64,000 nucleotides of DNA from Bradyrhizobium cenepequi (GTDB lineage: Bacteria; Pseudomonadota; Alphaproteobacteria; Rhizobiales; Xanthobacteraceae). Below, in pieces: positions 1-8,488 of this stretch. The position numbers were made by a program, and so were the translations under genes. The stretch lies in assembly GCF_020329485.1 (NCBI RefSeq), contig NZ_JAGKJI010000014.1, positions 90,638 to 154,637 of the forward strand, read 5' to 3'. Position 1 is the stretch's first letter. Each line of letters starts with the position of its first letter. The notes below the pieces were generated by a model that was not told the DNA's origin, did no database searches, and saw nothing but the letters and a program-made list of their open reading frames with translations.

Positions 1-696
1 GCCGAGCAGGATCACATCGTCCGGATGGGCCTGCTTGCCTCCGGGGCGGCGCATGAGCTCGGCACGCCCCTGGCGTCGCTGTCGGTGATCTTGAGCGATT
101 GGCGGCGCATGCCGGCGCTCACATCGGATCCCGAGCTCGCAGACGATCTCGCCGAGATGGAGACGTCGCTGCAGCGGTGCAAGTCGATCGTGACGGGCAT
201 TCTCGTCTCGGCCGGCGAGACGCGTGGCGAAGGATCGTCCCCGACGACGGTGACGGCTTTTCTCGCGGCGCTGGTCGAGGAGTGGCGCACCACGCGCCCG
301 TCGGCCACGCTGTACTTCCGGAACGAGTTCGGCGCCGACCTTCCGATTGTCTCCGAGGTCGCACTCAAGCAGGCAATCTTCAACGTGCTCGATAATTCCG
401 CCGAGGTATCGCGCGACTGGATCGAGCTCGCGGCCGAGCGCGCCGGTGACAAGCTCATGCTGTCGGTCACCGATCGCGGGCCGGGCTTTGCGCAGGAAAT
501 GCTGGCGCAGTTGGGCAAGCCTTACCAGTCGAGCAAGGGACGCCCGGGAAGCGGCCTCGGCCTGTTCCTGGTCGTCAACGTCGTGCGCAAGCTCGGCGGG
601 GTCGTGACGGCGCGAAACAACGCGGAGGGAGGCGCGACCATCAGCCTCGAACTGCCCCTGGCAACGCTTGCGATCGGAGGCGACCTTGAGCGATGA
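1..696 (+). CDS. regS: Redox-sensing histidine kinase, RegB/ActS/PrrB (RegS) family, 5' truncated by window edge
   Basis: The reading frame is open from the first base, so this is the C-terminal 231 residues of a longer kinase whose membrane part lies outside the window. The phospho-acceptor box ASGAAHELGTPLAS is near residue 15, the N box NVLDNS near 127, G1 as DRGPGF and G2 as GSGLGLFL. AAHELGTPLA is typical of RegB. A Cys lies 42 residues after the His (QRCKS), close to the redox-active Cys of Rhodobacter RegB (40 residues after the His, from memory). The stop overlaps the response regulator start by 11 bases, so the two are probably translationally coupled. In Bradyrhizobium this pair (RegSR) controls nifA and redox genes; that role is inferred from family. 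Confidence 0.93.
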   Translation, partial: AEQDHIVRMGLLASGAAHELGTPLASLSVILSDWRRMPALTSDPELADDLAEMETSLQRCKSIVTGILVSAGETRGEGSSPTTVTAFLAALVEEWRTTRPSATLYFRNEFGADLPIVSEVALKQAIFNVLDNSAEVSRDWIELAAERAGDKLMLSVTDRGPGFAQEMLAQLGKPYQSSKGRPGSGLGLFLVVNVVRKLGGVVTARNNAEGGATISLELPLATLAIGGDLER

Positions 697-1219
697 ACGG
701 CTGCTCTTGATCGTGGAGGACGATGCGGGCTTTGCCCGCACGCTCAAACGTTCGTTCGAGCGGCGCGACTATCAGGTCGTCGTGGCGGCCTCGCTCGACG
801 AGGTCCGGAAAGTGCTTGAAGAGAAGACGCCCGGCTATGCCGTGGTGGATCTCAAGCTGGGCGGCGCGTCGGGTCTGGCCTGCGTCGAAGCGCTGCATGC
901 GCACGATCCCGGGATGCTGATCGTCGTGCTGACCGGATTCGCCAGCATCGCGACCGCGGTGGAAGCCATCAAGCTTGGCGCCTGCCATTATCTTGCCAAG
1001 CCGTCGAACACCGACGACATCGAAGCTGCGTTCAGCAAGGCCGATGGCAACGCCGACATCGAAGTGGCCGCGCGTCCCACCTCGATCAAGACCCTGGAAT
1101 GGGAACGCATCCACCAGACCCTGATCGAAACCGATTTCAACATCTCCGAAGCCGCAAGGCGGCTCGGCATGCACCGCCGGACCCTCGCCCGAAAACTGGA
1201 AAAGCGCCAGGTGAAGTGA
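686..1219 (+). CDS. regR: Response regulator, RegA/ActR (RegR) family
   Basis: The protein has 177 residues: a receiver domain with the acidic pocket VEDD near residue 10 and the phospho-acceptor Asp in AVVDLKLGG, then a short linker and a C-terminal Fis-type helix-turn-helix (NISEAARRLGMHRRTL). This is the usual RegA size and architecture. A TTG start at 686 is chosen because GGAGG lies at 676-680, five bases upstream; an in-frame TTG at 668 lacks a ribosome binding site. It is the cognate regulator of the overlapping kinase and acts as a cytoplasmic DNA-binding protein. The recognition helix looks intact, so it should bind RegA-type targets. Confidence 0.95.
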   Translation: MSDERLLLIVEDDAGFARTLKRSFERRDYQVVVAASLDEVRKVLEEKTPGYAVVDLKLGGASGLACVEALHAHDPGMLIVVLTGFASIATAVEAIKLGACHYLAKPSNTDDIEAAFSKADGNADIEVAARPTSIKTLEWERIHQTLIETDFNISEAARRLGMHRRTLARKLEKRQVK

Positions 1220-1356
1220 CCAGGGGCGTTCTCGAGCGAAGCAAGTCGATAAGCGGCCAGCAGCGCACCGAAGGTGCGGTGCGCTAAATATCGGGATGTC
1301 CATCGAGGAACCACAGATGAGGAGCTAAGTTTCTCCCTCTCACAGAGGAGATTGTC

Positions 1357-1584
1357 ATGCGCTCTATAGTCCTCGCTTTCCTCATTTTGCTGACTGAGAC
1401 CTCGTTGTCGTTTGCACAGGGTCACATGGGCTCCCCACAAGAGCAGAGGGCCTGCAGACGAGATGCGCAGCGCTTTTGCCGACAGCAATTGGCCGATGAT
1501 TCGGCAGTTCAACAATGCTTGCAGCAGAACAGGGCCAGACTAAGCAAGAGCTGCCAGAAGGTATTTGCCAGCCGCGGAATGTAA
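1357..1584 (+). CDS. Small secreted cysteine-rich (GLG1-like repeat) protein
   Basis: This 75-residue protein has a signal peptide (residues 1 to about 20, ending SFAQ). The mature part has four Cys spaced CRRDAQRFC ... CLQQNRARLSKSC, which matches one unit of the Cys-rich GLG1 repeat found in many rhizobial periplasmic proteins. AGAGGAG sits about seven bases before the ATG. The four Cys probably form two disulfides in the periplasm. The function is not known. It stands alone downstream of regR on the same strand. Confidence 0.75.
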   Translation: MRSIVLAFLILLTETSLSFAQGHMGSPQEQRACRRDAQRFCRQQLADDSAVQQCLQQNRARLSKSCQKVFASRGM

Positions 1585-1979
1585 GGCCCCCTGTTCTGGC
1601 GCGAGAACAATTGCTCTTGCAGTGCAGCGCTGGAGTGGAGCTGATATGATGCGCTATTCCATTGCTGCAATCTCGGGGAAGAGCGTAAGCGGCACGTCTG
1701 CCTGGTCCATTCCCTCAGGGAGGGTTGGGGTGCGCGGTTCGCCGGGACGACTTAGTGAGCCAAACATCGTCACATCATGGACTGCGGGTCCGGCGCAGTC
1801 GTGAGGCTCAACCACGGTTCTCCATGTAGCCGCCGGCCAGTTATCGGTCCAGCTCCCTTCAGGGCTGCGCCGGGCCTGTTATGGGAGGGGACATTCGGCC
1901 AGGCTCTCCTCTACATTTCAGAACTGATGACCGCGCAAATTCCGCAGGCTGGCGCCTTGCCGCCAGAGGTGGCATCGCC
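1585..1979. other. Intergenic stretch, no supported gene
   Basis: This is about 395 bases between the Cys-rich protein and the convergent RlpA-like gene. Short open frames exist on both strands, but none has a ribosome binding site, protein-like composition or a recognisable motif. No repeat shared with the rest of the window was seen. Confidence 0.5.
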
Positions 1980-2495
1980 TCAGGAATCAGCGGCCAGGAC
2001 GCCATCGCTGACCGGTCCGGGGGTCCAATAGTCCCCTGCAAGCGGCGTAACTCTTACGTCCTTAATTACTCCGAGCTCCAGGCTTGGATCGAAATGGCGC
2101 ATCGTCCGCTCATTCAGGTCAATGATGCGGCCAGGCGTTAGTGGCCCCACGTCATTTATCTTGACGATGACCTTCTTGCCTACAGCCTCAACGAGGGCAT
2201 ACTTCGGCCTCGCGCCATATCGGACCCCACCGAATTTCTGACGCAAACTTGTCTTGATGGCAGCCGCCCAGACGGAGGGATCATAGCGCTCGCCGGAGGC
2301 CGTGTTCGGGCCGCCCTCCCGCCATCCGGGCCGGAACGGATTGTACATGGATGCTGCGCCAGCGACCGCATCCCCAGAAGCGGCATTGACGATGGCGCTT
2401 GAATGAACCGAACGGATTTCACTTCGAGCAATGCTAACAGAAATGACAAGCACAACTACGGCGCCGCAAATTGCGGCGCTCGAACGAAACACCAT
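1980..2495 (-). CDS. RlpA-like double-psi beta-barrel protein
   Basis: The protein has 171 residues: an N-terminal hydrophobic segment (signal peptide or anchor, about residues 5-26), then an RlpA-like DPBB domain. Diagnostic stretches are ASMYNPF, the early NTASGERYDP and the late KINDVGPLTPGRIIDLN, which corresponds to the DxGP..gRxIDLS signature of the RlpA septal-ring family. There is no SPOR domain, so it is a short form. The second ATG is chosen because AAGGAG lies five bases upstream of it, whereas it nearly abuts the first. RlpA proteins act on denuded peptidoglycan; activity here is inferred from family only. Confidence 0.85.
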   Translation of the reverse strand: MVFRSSAAICGAVVVLVISVSIARSEIRSVHSSAIVNAASGDAVAGAASMYNPFRPGWREGGPNTASGERYDPSVWAAAIKTSLRQKFGGVRYGARPKYALVEAVGKKVIVKINDVGPLTPGRIIDLNERTMRHFDPSLELGVIKDVRVTPLAGDYWTPGPVSDGVLAADS

Positions 2496-2935
2496 CATAA
2501 CTCCTTGACTGATTTTTTTAGATTGTTCGGTTCCCGACGCCGCAAACTGGCGACGGAACCGTTGCGGGAACCAGGGCGGCCCTCGCGCAGTGTTTTTAGT
2601 TCACACCGACTAAGCCAGAGATTGCGTCAGCAGCATGGCTGAACAGGAGTCTGTCGGATAGGACGTAAGCAGGAGCAAGCAGTGACTGATATTCGCTCGG
2701 ATTCAGAAGCCGGCGTTGTGTCCGACATCAACCTTGTTCCGCCGTGCATCTGAAAGCGGACGCGACGGCTTCGTTGGCCCAGGTCGCTTGCAAGCCGAGA
2801 ACCTCGCAGCGGCATCACTGCGACACTACACGTGTCGCCGAAGCGTCACATGCGCGTCGTCAGCCTGATCAGATAATCGCCGCCTCGTTCTCGACCAAAC
2901 TCGCGCAGATTGCGCAGCGAAAATGGGGCGTCCAC
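2496..2935. other. Intergenic stretch upstream of the phosphodiesterase
   Basis: This is about 440 bases between the divergent RlpA-like gene and the exported phosphodiesterase, and must hold both promoters. The open frame of the phosphodiesterase extends upstream to 2744, but that part lacks the expected signal peptide and is Arg/His-rich. I regard it as noncoding. No clear -35/-10 pair could be assigned. Confidence 0.4.
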
Positions 2936-5161
2936 ATGAACTTGAAGGATTTTCTTTGCTTGATATCGGCGATGTCGCTCGCTGCATCGCTGGCCGGCGT
3001 TGCGGTACCGGCACGTGCGGATCACGACGACGACGGCCGCGATCATGGCTACGGCGACAACCGCGATCACGACCATCATCAAGATGACGACCATCATGGC
3101 CGCAAGTCGCCGCGAGTGGTGATGATCTCGCTCGACGGCGCCAAGCCTGACTTGATCCGGCAGTTCATCGACGAGGGCGTGCTGCCGCATGACGGCGGCC
3201 TGGCGCGGCTGAGCCGCCGCGGCGCAGTGGCGGAACAGAACGTGACGGCCTCGCCCTCGCTCACCGCGGTGTCGCATATCGAAATTGCCACCGGCTCGAC
3301 GGCGGTCCACAACGACATCCCATCGAACACCTTCCAGGCGATCGTCGGGCCGATCTCATCGAGCCTGAGTGGATTTGCGGCACCGATCGGCGGCTATCGC
3401 GAGAGCCCGCTCGGGCCTTCGCCGCGTCCGACAGCGGTGCCGCTGTGGGTGCAGCTGCGCCAGCAGGGCAAGAAGGTGGTCACCGCGACATGGCCGGGCG
3501 GCGACGGCGCCGACATTTCCGTCAACAACACGGTGGTGCAGCCGGCGCAGCCGACCCGCGTCACCGACTACACCGTGCCGTTCGGGGCGTTCGGCGGCAT
3601 CGGGGCCCAGGGCTTCTCGCTGTCCCGGGCGGACTTCACATCCGATCCGGCGATCGTCGCGGCGCTCCAGGCGGCCGGCCGCTTCTCGTTCAGCCCGGTG
3701 CTGGTGACCTCAGTGCCGATCGAGACATTCTCGTGCTCCTCGGCGCCATCAGCGACCTGCACCAATGCGGCGACGCTCGACGTCAAATACGCGATCCGGG
3801 TGGCCGCGCTCGACACCACCAATGACCGCAAGGTGAACTACGACACCCTGGTGTTCTTCGACACGACGCGCGGGATCACGGCAGGACCGTTCCACGCGCC
3901 GTCAACCGGACCGGCCTATGCCAAGTTCGGCGGCGAGAATGCGCCGTTCTTCTTCGAAGGCAGCGGGGCCAAGGTCGGCGCCGCCTACTTCGTCTCGGCG
4001 CTGTCGCCCGATCTTTCGGTCGTGCGTTTCGCGCGCTACGGCGCCAACTTCATCCCGCGCAACGCCGCGGTGCTGGCCGACGTCGACGACATCAACAACA
4101 ACATCGGGTTCTGGCGTCCGCAGGCCGATTTTCGCATTCCGGAGCGACTGAGCCCCGGCTTCACCAATTTCCCCGACGTCGAGATAGAGGCGATGTTCGA
4201 GGACATGGTGAAGACCTTCGTGCGCTATCAGGCTGACATCGGCGAGCGCGCGATCCGGAAGCATCCCGACGCTGACCTCGTGATGATCTACATCGAGCAG
4301 CCCGACGGCTCCGAGCATCAGTTCCTGCTCACCGACCGCCGCCAGGGCACCAACCCGACCGACCCGAACTCGATCGGCGCCAACCAGGATCCTGCCAAGG
4401 TCGCGCGGTACGCCTCCTACATCCGCTTCGCTTATCAGACCGCCGACAAGGCGGTGAAGCAGATCGCCGATGCGGCAGGCCGTGACAGCAACGTCATCGT
4501 GGTGTCGGACCACGGCTTCGCGCCGTTCCACACCTCGGTCAGCCTGACCAACATCCTGCGCAATGCCGGCATCGACACCACCAAGGTGGCGATCCGCACC
4601 TCGGGCCCGGCGGCCAACATCTACGTCAACCTGCAGAACCGCGAGTTGGGCGGCACTGTCGATCCGGCAACCTACAGGGCGCTGGTCACGCAGATCACCG
4701 ACGCGGTGAAGAACGCGGTCGATTCCAACCCGAAGTTCAACTTTTCGCTCAGGGACGGGCGGATATTCACCGTGGTCGAGACCCGGCCGCTGCAGTGCGA
4801 AGCTGGGACCGGGGAGTGCACCAGCAAGACCATCGGCCAGGATTTCGGCGATGTGTTCGCGCTGATGGCCCCGGGCTACAACTTCGACGGCATCCAGAAC
4901 CCCGGCGTCGCCCGCCTCGGCGATCCGTCGTTCAATGCGGCGACGACCATGCTGTCGATGCCGAACTTCTACGGTGCTCATGGCCACGATCCCGAGCTGC
5001 CGGTGATGAGCGCGACCTTCATCGCCGCCGGCCCGCAGATCCGCAAGGATACTACGGTTCGTCGCATGCACAACACCGACGTGGCGCCGACCATCATGAA
5101 GATACTGGGCGTCACGCCGCATAAGGTCGACGGCGAGGTGCTGCACGAGATTCTGCGCTGA
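2936..5161 (+). CDS. Exported type I phosphodiesterase / nucleotide pyrophosphatase (alkaline phosphatase superfamily)
   Basis: The 741-residue protein starts with a signal peptide (about residues 1-28, ending PARA), followed by an unusual Asp/His-rich segment of about 30 residues that could bind metal. The catalytic domain carries the NPP-type pattern: Asp in VVMISLDGAKP, the nucleophile Thr in SPSLTAVSH, PDGSEH (Asp and His), VVSDHGF (Asp and His) and a late GAHGHDPE. The ATG at 2936 is chosen because it places the signal peptide at the N terminus. It should hydrolyse phosphodiester or pyrophosphate bonds in the periplasm; the substrate cannot be read from the sequence. It looks like a single-gene unit. 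Confidence 0.9.
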   Translation: MNLKDFLCLISAMSLAASLAGVAVPARADHDDDGRDHGYGDNRDHDHHQDDDHHGRKSPRVVMISLDGAKPDLIRQFIDEGVLPHDGGLARLSRRGAVAEQNVTASPSLTAVSHIEIATGSTAVHNDIPSNTFQAIVGPISSSLSGFAAPIGGYRESPLGPSPRPTAVPLWVQLRQQGKKVVTATWPGGDGADISVNNTVVQPAQPTRVTDYTVPFGAFGGIGAQGFSLSRADFTSDPAIVAALQAAGRFSFSPVLVTSVPIETFSCSSAPSATCTNAATLDVKYAIRVAALDTTNDRKVNYDTLVFFDTTRGITAGPFHAPSTGPAYAKFGGENAPFFFEGSGAKVGAAYFVSALSPDLSVVRFARYGANFIPRNAAVLADVDDINNNIGFWRPQADFRIPERLSPGFTNFPDVEIEAMFEDMVKTFVRYQADIGERAIRKHPDADLVMIYIEQPDGSEHQFLLTDRRQGTNPTDPNSIGANQDPAKVARYASYIRFAYQTADKAVKQIADAAGRDSNVIVVSDHGFAPFHTSVSLTNILRNAGIDTTKVAIRTSGPAANIYVNLQNRELGGTVDPATYRALVTQITDAVKNAVDSNPKFNFSLRDGRIFTVVETRPLQCEAGTGECTSKTIGQDFGDVFALMAPGYNFDGIQNPGVARLGDPSFNAATTMLSMPNFYGAHGHDPELPVMSATFIAAGPQIRKDTTVRRMHNTDVAPTIMKILGVTPHKVDGEVLHEILR

Positions 5162-5275
5162 ACGCCGGACGCGCGATCTTCAAACCGATCCGATGGGAGC
5201 TGACCAGCGCCCATCGGAGCCGGCTGCGCGAAACGACGAGCATGCCGCCAGTCGCAACGCCCGCAGGCGCAAACG

Positions 5276-5749
5276 TCAGCCGCGCCGCGCCGCCTTGATC
5301 GCGGCGACGTCGATCTTCTTCATAGTCATCATCGCATCAAATGCGCGCTTTGCTTCGTCACCGCCAGCCGCCAACGCCTCGGTGAGCACGCGCGGCGTGA
5401 TTTGCCAAGATATACCCCATTTGTCTTTGCACCAGCCGCACGCGTTCTCCTGCCCACCATTGCCGACGATGGCATTCCAGTAGCGGTCGGTCTCATCCTG
5501 ATCGTCGGTGGCGATCTGGAACGAGAAGGCTTCGCTATGTTTGAACGCGGGACCGCCGTTGAGGCCGAGACAAGCGACGCCGGCAACCGTGAATTCGACC
5601 GTCAGCACATCACCCGCTTTGCCGGATGGGTAGTCGTTGGGTGCACGCTGGATGGCGCCGACTGCGCTGTCGGGGAAGGTCTCGGCGTAGAAGCGGGCGG
5701 CAGCCTCCGCGTCCTTGTCGTACCAGAGGAAAATCGTGTTCTTTGCCAT
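5276..5749 (-). CDS. VOC-superfamily protein, PhnB / 3-demethylubiquinone methyltransferase-like fold
   Basis: This 157-residue protein resembles the PhnB-like branch of the vicinal oxygen chelate superfamily: FLWYDKDAEAAARFY at the start, TVEFTVAGVACLGLNGGP in the middle, then WGISWQITP and a C-terminal helix KRAFDAMMTMKKID. Members are commonly annotated as 3-demethylubiquinone-9 3-methyltransferase-like, but they lack an S-adenosylmethionine fold and the true activity is unknown. The second in-frame ATG (5749) is preferred because AAAGGA lies upstream. It is convergent with the phosphodiesterase. Confidence 0.85.
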   Translation of the reverse strand: MAKNTIFLWYDKDAEAAARFYAETFPDSAVGAIQRAPNDYPSGKAGDVLTVEFTVAGVACLGLNGGPAFKHSEAFSFQIATDDQDETDRYWNAIVGNGGQENACGWCKDKWGISWQITPRVLTEALAAGGDEAKRAFDAMMTMKKIDVAAIKAARRG

Positions 5750-6279
5750 TGCGGGTCCTTTCGGTTCCAAGCCAGATCACACCCATTGCCCACCAGATCA
5801 GGCAACCCTGTCGATGTACCCCAACCCGGACGTCCTTGCCTAGCCATCACCGATGTCGCCAACTTAGCTTTTCGATTGCTGCCTGAGGTTGCATCAGCGC
5901 AAACGAGCGCGGCTCGCTCGTCTAATGGAGCCTCCTAGTGCTTGCCTGTGCATGACTTAGGGAGGCGGGTGAGATGCGCTGACGACTGACCCGTTGACTT
6001 TAGGCGGCTACAAGGAATTCCCTCCCACGCTACGGGCGCTACCTGTGGCGAGTCCGCCTGCTCTCGCGCAGGGAACGTCGGCTCCGGGTCGGAAGTCGAC
6101 CTTCCGACACCGACTTCGCACACGCCGTGCGGCTAAGCAGCTGCGAAGGCGAGAATGCGGTAAGCCTCGCTCAACGCCTTGGAATGGCTAGCCGATGGGC
6201 TGCGTCGGCGGCTTCCTAGTGGCGCAGCAGGAGGCAAGATGCCGGTGTTCAAAGGAGCCTGACCACTTACGCTCTTGAA
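5750..6279. other. Intergenic stretch, no supported gene
   Basis: This is about 530 bases between two minus-strand genes. Open frames of 60 to 100 codons occur in several frames, but they look like random GC-rich frames and overlap each other. No dispersed repeat, tRNA or strong hairpin was recognised. It may hold the remains of a lost gene. Confidence 0.4.
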
Positions 6280-7134
6280 TCACGTCTTGAACCGGCCGAG
6301 GCCGACTGTCAGGAACCGATCGAGCATGGCGTTGACCTGGTCGGCGACCTCGATCGTATTGAAATGTCCAGCGAGCATCGTCTTTGCCACGACCATCTGG
6401 GGACAGAGTTCCTGCAGGCGATCGAGATCGCGCGCCATGTTCACCAGAGGCACATCCGCGGAGATATAGGCTATAGGAATTTTGCAAGCCTTCGCTGCGG
6501 GCGTCGGATCATAGTTCTGCGTGAAATTCTTGATGGTCGAATAGGCCGCTTGCTGCGGTATCTTCTCGCAAGGCGGCAGAATATAGGTCTCGTAAATCAT
6601 CTTTCGCCGTACCGGATCGTCGAAATCGCAACCGATCTCCCATGCATTGGCTTTCAATACCGTCCGGTAGTTCGGCCCGCCGATGCCGTCCAGCAGACGT
6701 TGCACGTCTGGGGAATCCCGCAAACCGGCGGGTGCCATCACAATCGAGTCGATCATCACCATGCCTGAGGCGAGTTCGGGATAACGCCCGCACAGTTCAA
6801 GCGCGACCGCGCCGCCGAAGCTGTGGCCGATCACGACGGGCTTTTGCAACCCCAGTTGGGCACATTGCCAGGCGATATCGTCCGCGAACCCCGCCATGGT
6901 GTATTCCTGCTCCGGCGCGTCGCTGGCGCCGTGGCCGCGAAGATCGACTGCCACCACGCGACGGGTTTGCCCGAAATAGGTGATCTGGGGCGTGAAGATA
7001 CCATGGTCGCCGGTCCAGCCGTTGACGAGAACCAGCGGCGGGCTCTGCGGAGCCTTGGGTGCCACCTCGAAATGCGCGAGATGCACACCGCAGCGATTCA
7101 AGAAAACTGGCTCTAGCGTTTCATAAGAGATCAC
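6280..7134 (-). CDS. Alpha/beta-hydrolase
   Basis: The 284-residue protein has an alpha/beta-hydrolase fold: oxyanion region LVLVNGWTGDHG, DLRGHGASD, nucleophile elbow VIGHSFGGA (Ser near residue 103) and a late His in LAGHFNTIEV. The GTG start has AGGAGG six bases upstream. It lies 26 bases behind the MFS transporter gene and is probably co-transcribed with it and with the glycosyltransferase. The substrate is unknown. Such enzymes cleave esters, lactones or similar bonds. Confidence 0.9.
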   Translation of the reverse strand: MISYETLEPVFLNRCGVHLAHFEVAPKAPQSPPLVLVNGWTGDHGIFTPQITYFGQTRRVVAVDLRGHGASDAPEQEYTMAGFADDIAWQCAQLGLQKPVVIGHSFGGAVALELCGRYPELASGMVMIDSIVMAPAGLRDSPDVQRLLDGIGGPNYRTVLKANAWEIGCDFDDPVRRKMIYETYILPPCEKIPQQAAYSTIKNFTQNYDPTPAAKACKIPIAYISADVPLVNMARDLDRLQELCPQMVVAKTMLAGHFNTIEVADQVNAMLDRFLTVGLGRFKT

Positions 7135-7160
7135 GGTCTTCCTCCTGCGCTAACTCTGTA

Positions 7161-8369
7161 CTAATGCAGCAGCGCAAAGCGTCTGGCGGGGCCGACGACG
7201 CCGACATACGACGCGATTGCGAGCAGGCAAAAAGAAAGCATCACCAATGCCATCGATAACGCCGAGCGACCGTCAAAGAGCGCGGCGACGAATGCGCTGG
7301 ACGACGCAGCGGCGATCATTTGCACAAATGCCATCACGGCACTGATCGAGCCCGCGATGTCTGGCATCGGCAGCAATGCCCCGTTCATGGCATTCGGCGA
7401 GATCAACCCGAACGACAACGCGACGCCGATCATCACCGACACCACTACGGCGATCGACTTGCCTCCGGCCATAGCCATCACGAGCAAGGAGGTCGCCATG
7501 ATGGTCGAGAGCGCCAGGCCGATCGCAATCATTTGACCGGGCGACACTCCCCAGCCTCCAAGACGCTTGTTGATCAAGGTACCGATCATGACCGACAGCG
7601 AGCTTGTCCCGAAGATCAGACCATATTGATAGGCGCTCAGGCCGAGAGCATTGATGAAGAACAGTGATGAGCCGGTGATGTAAGCGAACACTGCTCCCGC
7701 GGCGGCGGCGTTGCAGAGGATATAGCCGACGCAGAGGGGATTACGCAGAACGCGAAGGTAGTCGCGGATAATGGCTGCTGGACTGAGGCGGATGTTCGGA
7801 TCAATCCGCGCGCTCTCGCTGAAGCCTCCCATCGCGGCGAGCAGCATGGATCCGCCGACGATCGGCACGAGGTAGATGGCCCGCCAGCCGCCAACGGCAA
7901 GGAACGCCGCGCCGACGGTTGGTGCAATCATCGGCACGACATTGATAGCAAAGACCACGTTGGACATCTTTGCGCGTGCGGCCGCGCCGTCGAAGAGGTC
8001 GCTGACGATGGTAACGGCGGCCATTCCTGGCCCCGAAGCGCCCGCCCCTTGCAGCGCCCGAAAAAACAGCAGCTGCGGCAGTGAACGGGCAAGAATGCAG
8101 CCCACGCTCGCGATGATGACTAGCACGCAGCCAAACACCACGATCGGCTTGCGGCCGAAGCGATCCGATACCGGCCCATACACAAGGAGCGCCGCGCCCA
8201 GGCTCAAGAGATAAACGCTCATCGCCAAACCCACATCCGCCGGTGCCGCGCCAAGATCAGCCCCTGTCGCCGACAAGCTCGGCAGGATCACGTCGATGCC
8301 GAAGGTTGGCAGAGAAGACAGAAGACCAAGCAGCAACGTAAACACGAACGAATCGGGATGAATGCGCAC
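7161..8369 (-). CDS. MFS multidrug efflux transporter, Bcr/CflA family
   Basis: The 402-residue membrane protein has about 12 hydrophobic segments. Bcr/CflA features are GIDVILPSL in the first helix, the loop motif GPVSDRFGRKPI between helices 2 and 3, and the following LFFRALQGAGAS. It should export small molecules by proton antiport across the inner membrane. The start is a GTG with a weak ribosome binding site. It sits between a glycosyltransferase gene upstream and a hydrolase gene downstream, which suggests modification and export of the same compound; that link is an inference. Confidence 0.92.
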   Translation of the reverse strand: MRIHPDSFVFTLLLGLLSSLPTFGIDVILPSLSATGADLGAAPADVGLAMSVYLLSLGAALLVYGPVSDRFGRKPIVVFGCVLVIIASVGCILARSLPQLLFFRALQGAGASGPGMAAVTIVSDLFDGAAARAKMSNVVFAINVVPMIAPTVGAAFLAVGGWRAIYLVPIVGGSMLLAAMGGFSESARIDPNIRLSPAAIIRDYLRVLRNPLCVGYILCNAAAAGAVFAYITGSSLFFINALGLSAYQYGLIFGTSSLSVMIGTLINKRLGGWGVSPGQMIAIGLALSTIMATSLLVMAMAGGKSIAVVVSVMIGVALSFGLISPNAMNGALLPMPDIAGSISAVMAFVQMIAAASSSAFVAALFDGRSALSMALVMLSFCLLAIASYVGVVGPARRFALLH

Positions 8370-8488
8370 GGGTAGGGCTCGCTTTCAATCGGAGTCACGC
8401 CTCGCGCCTTGCGTACGTTCGGCGCACTTTGCGAACGGCAGCGAGGGACGTGGGGCACATCATGTGTCTGGCGCCGCCTTGTGGATTG

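Noticed and set aside
12..518. 168-codon minus-strand frame antisense to the sensor kinase
   Set aside because: It is the antisense shadow of the kinase in GC-rich DNA, with Ser/Arg-rich composition and no domain.
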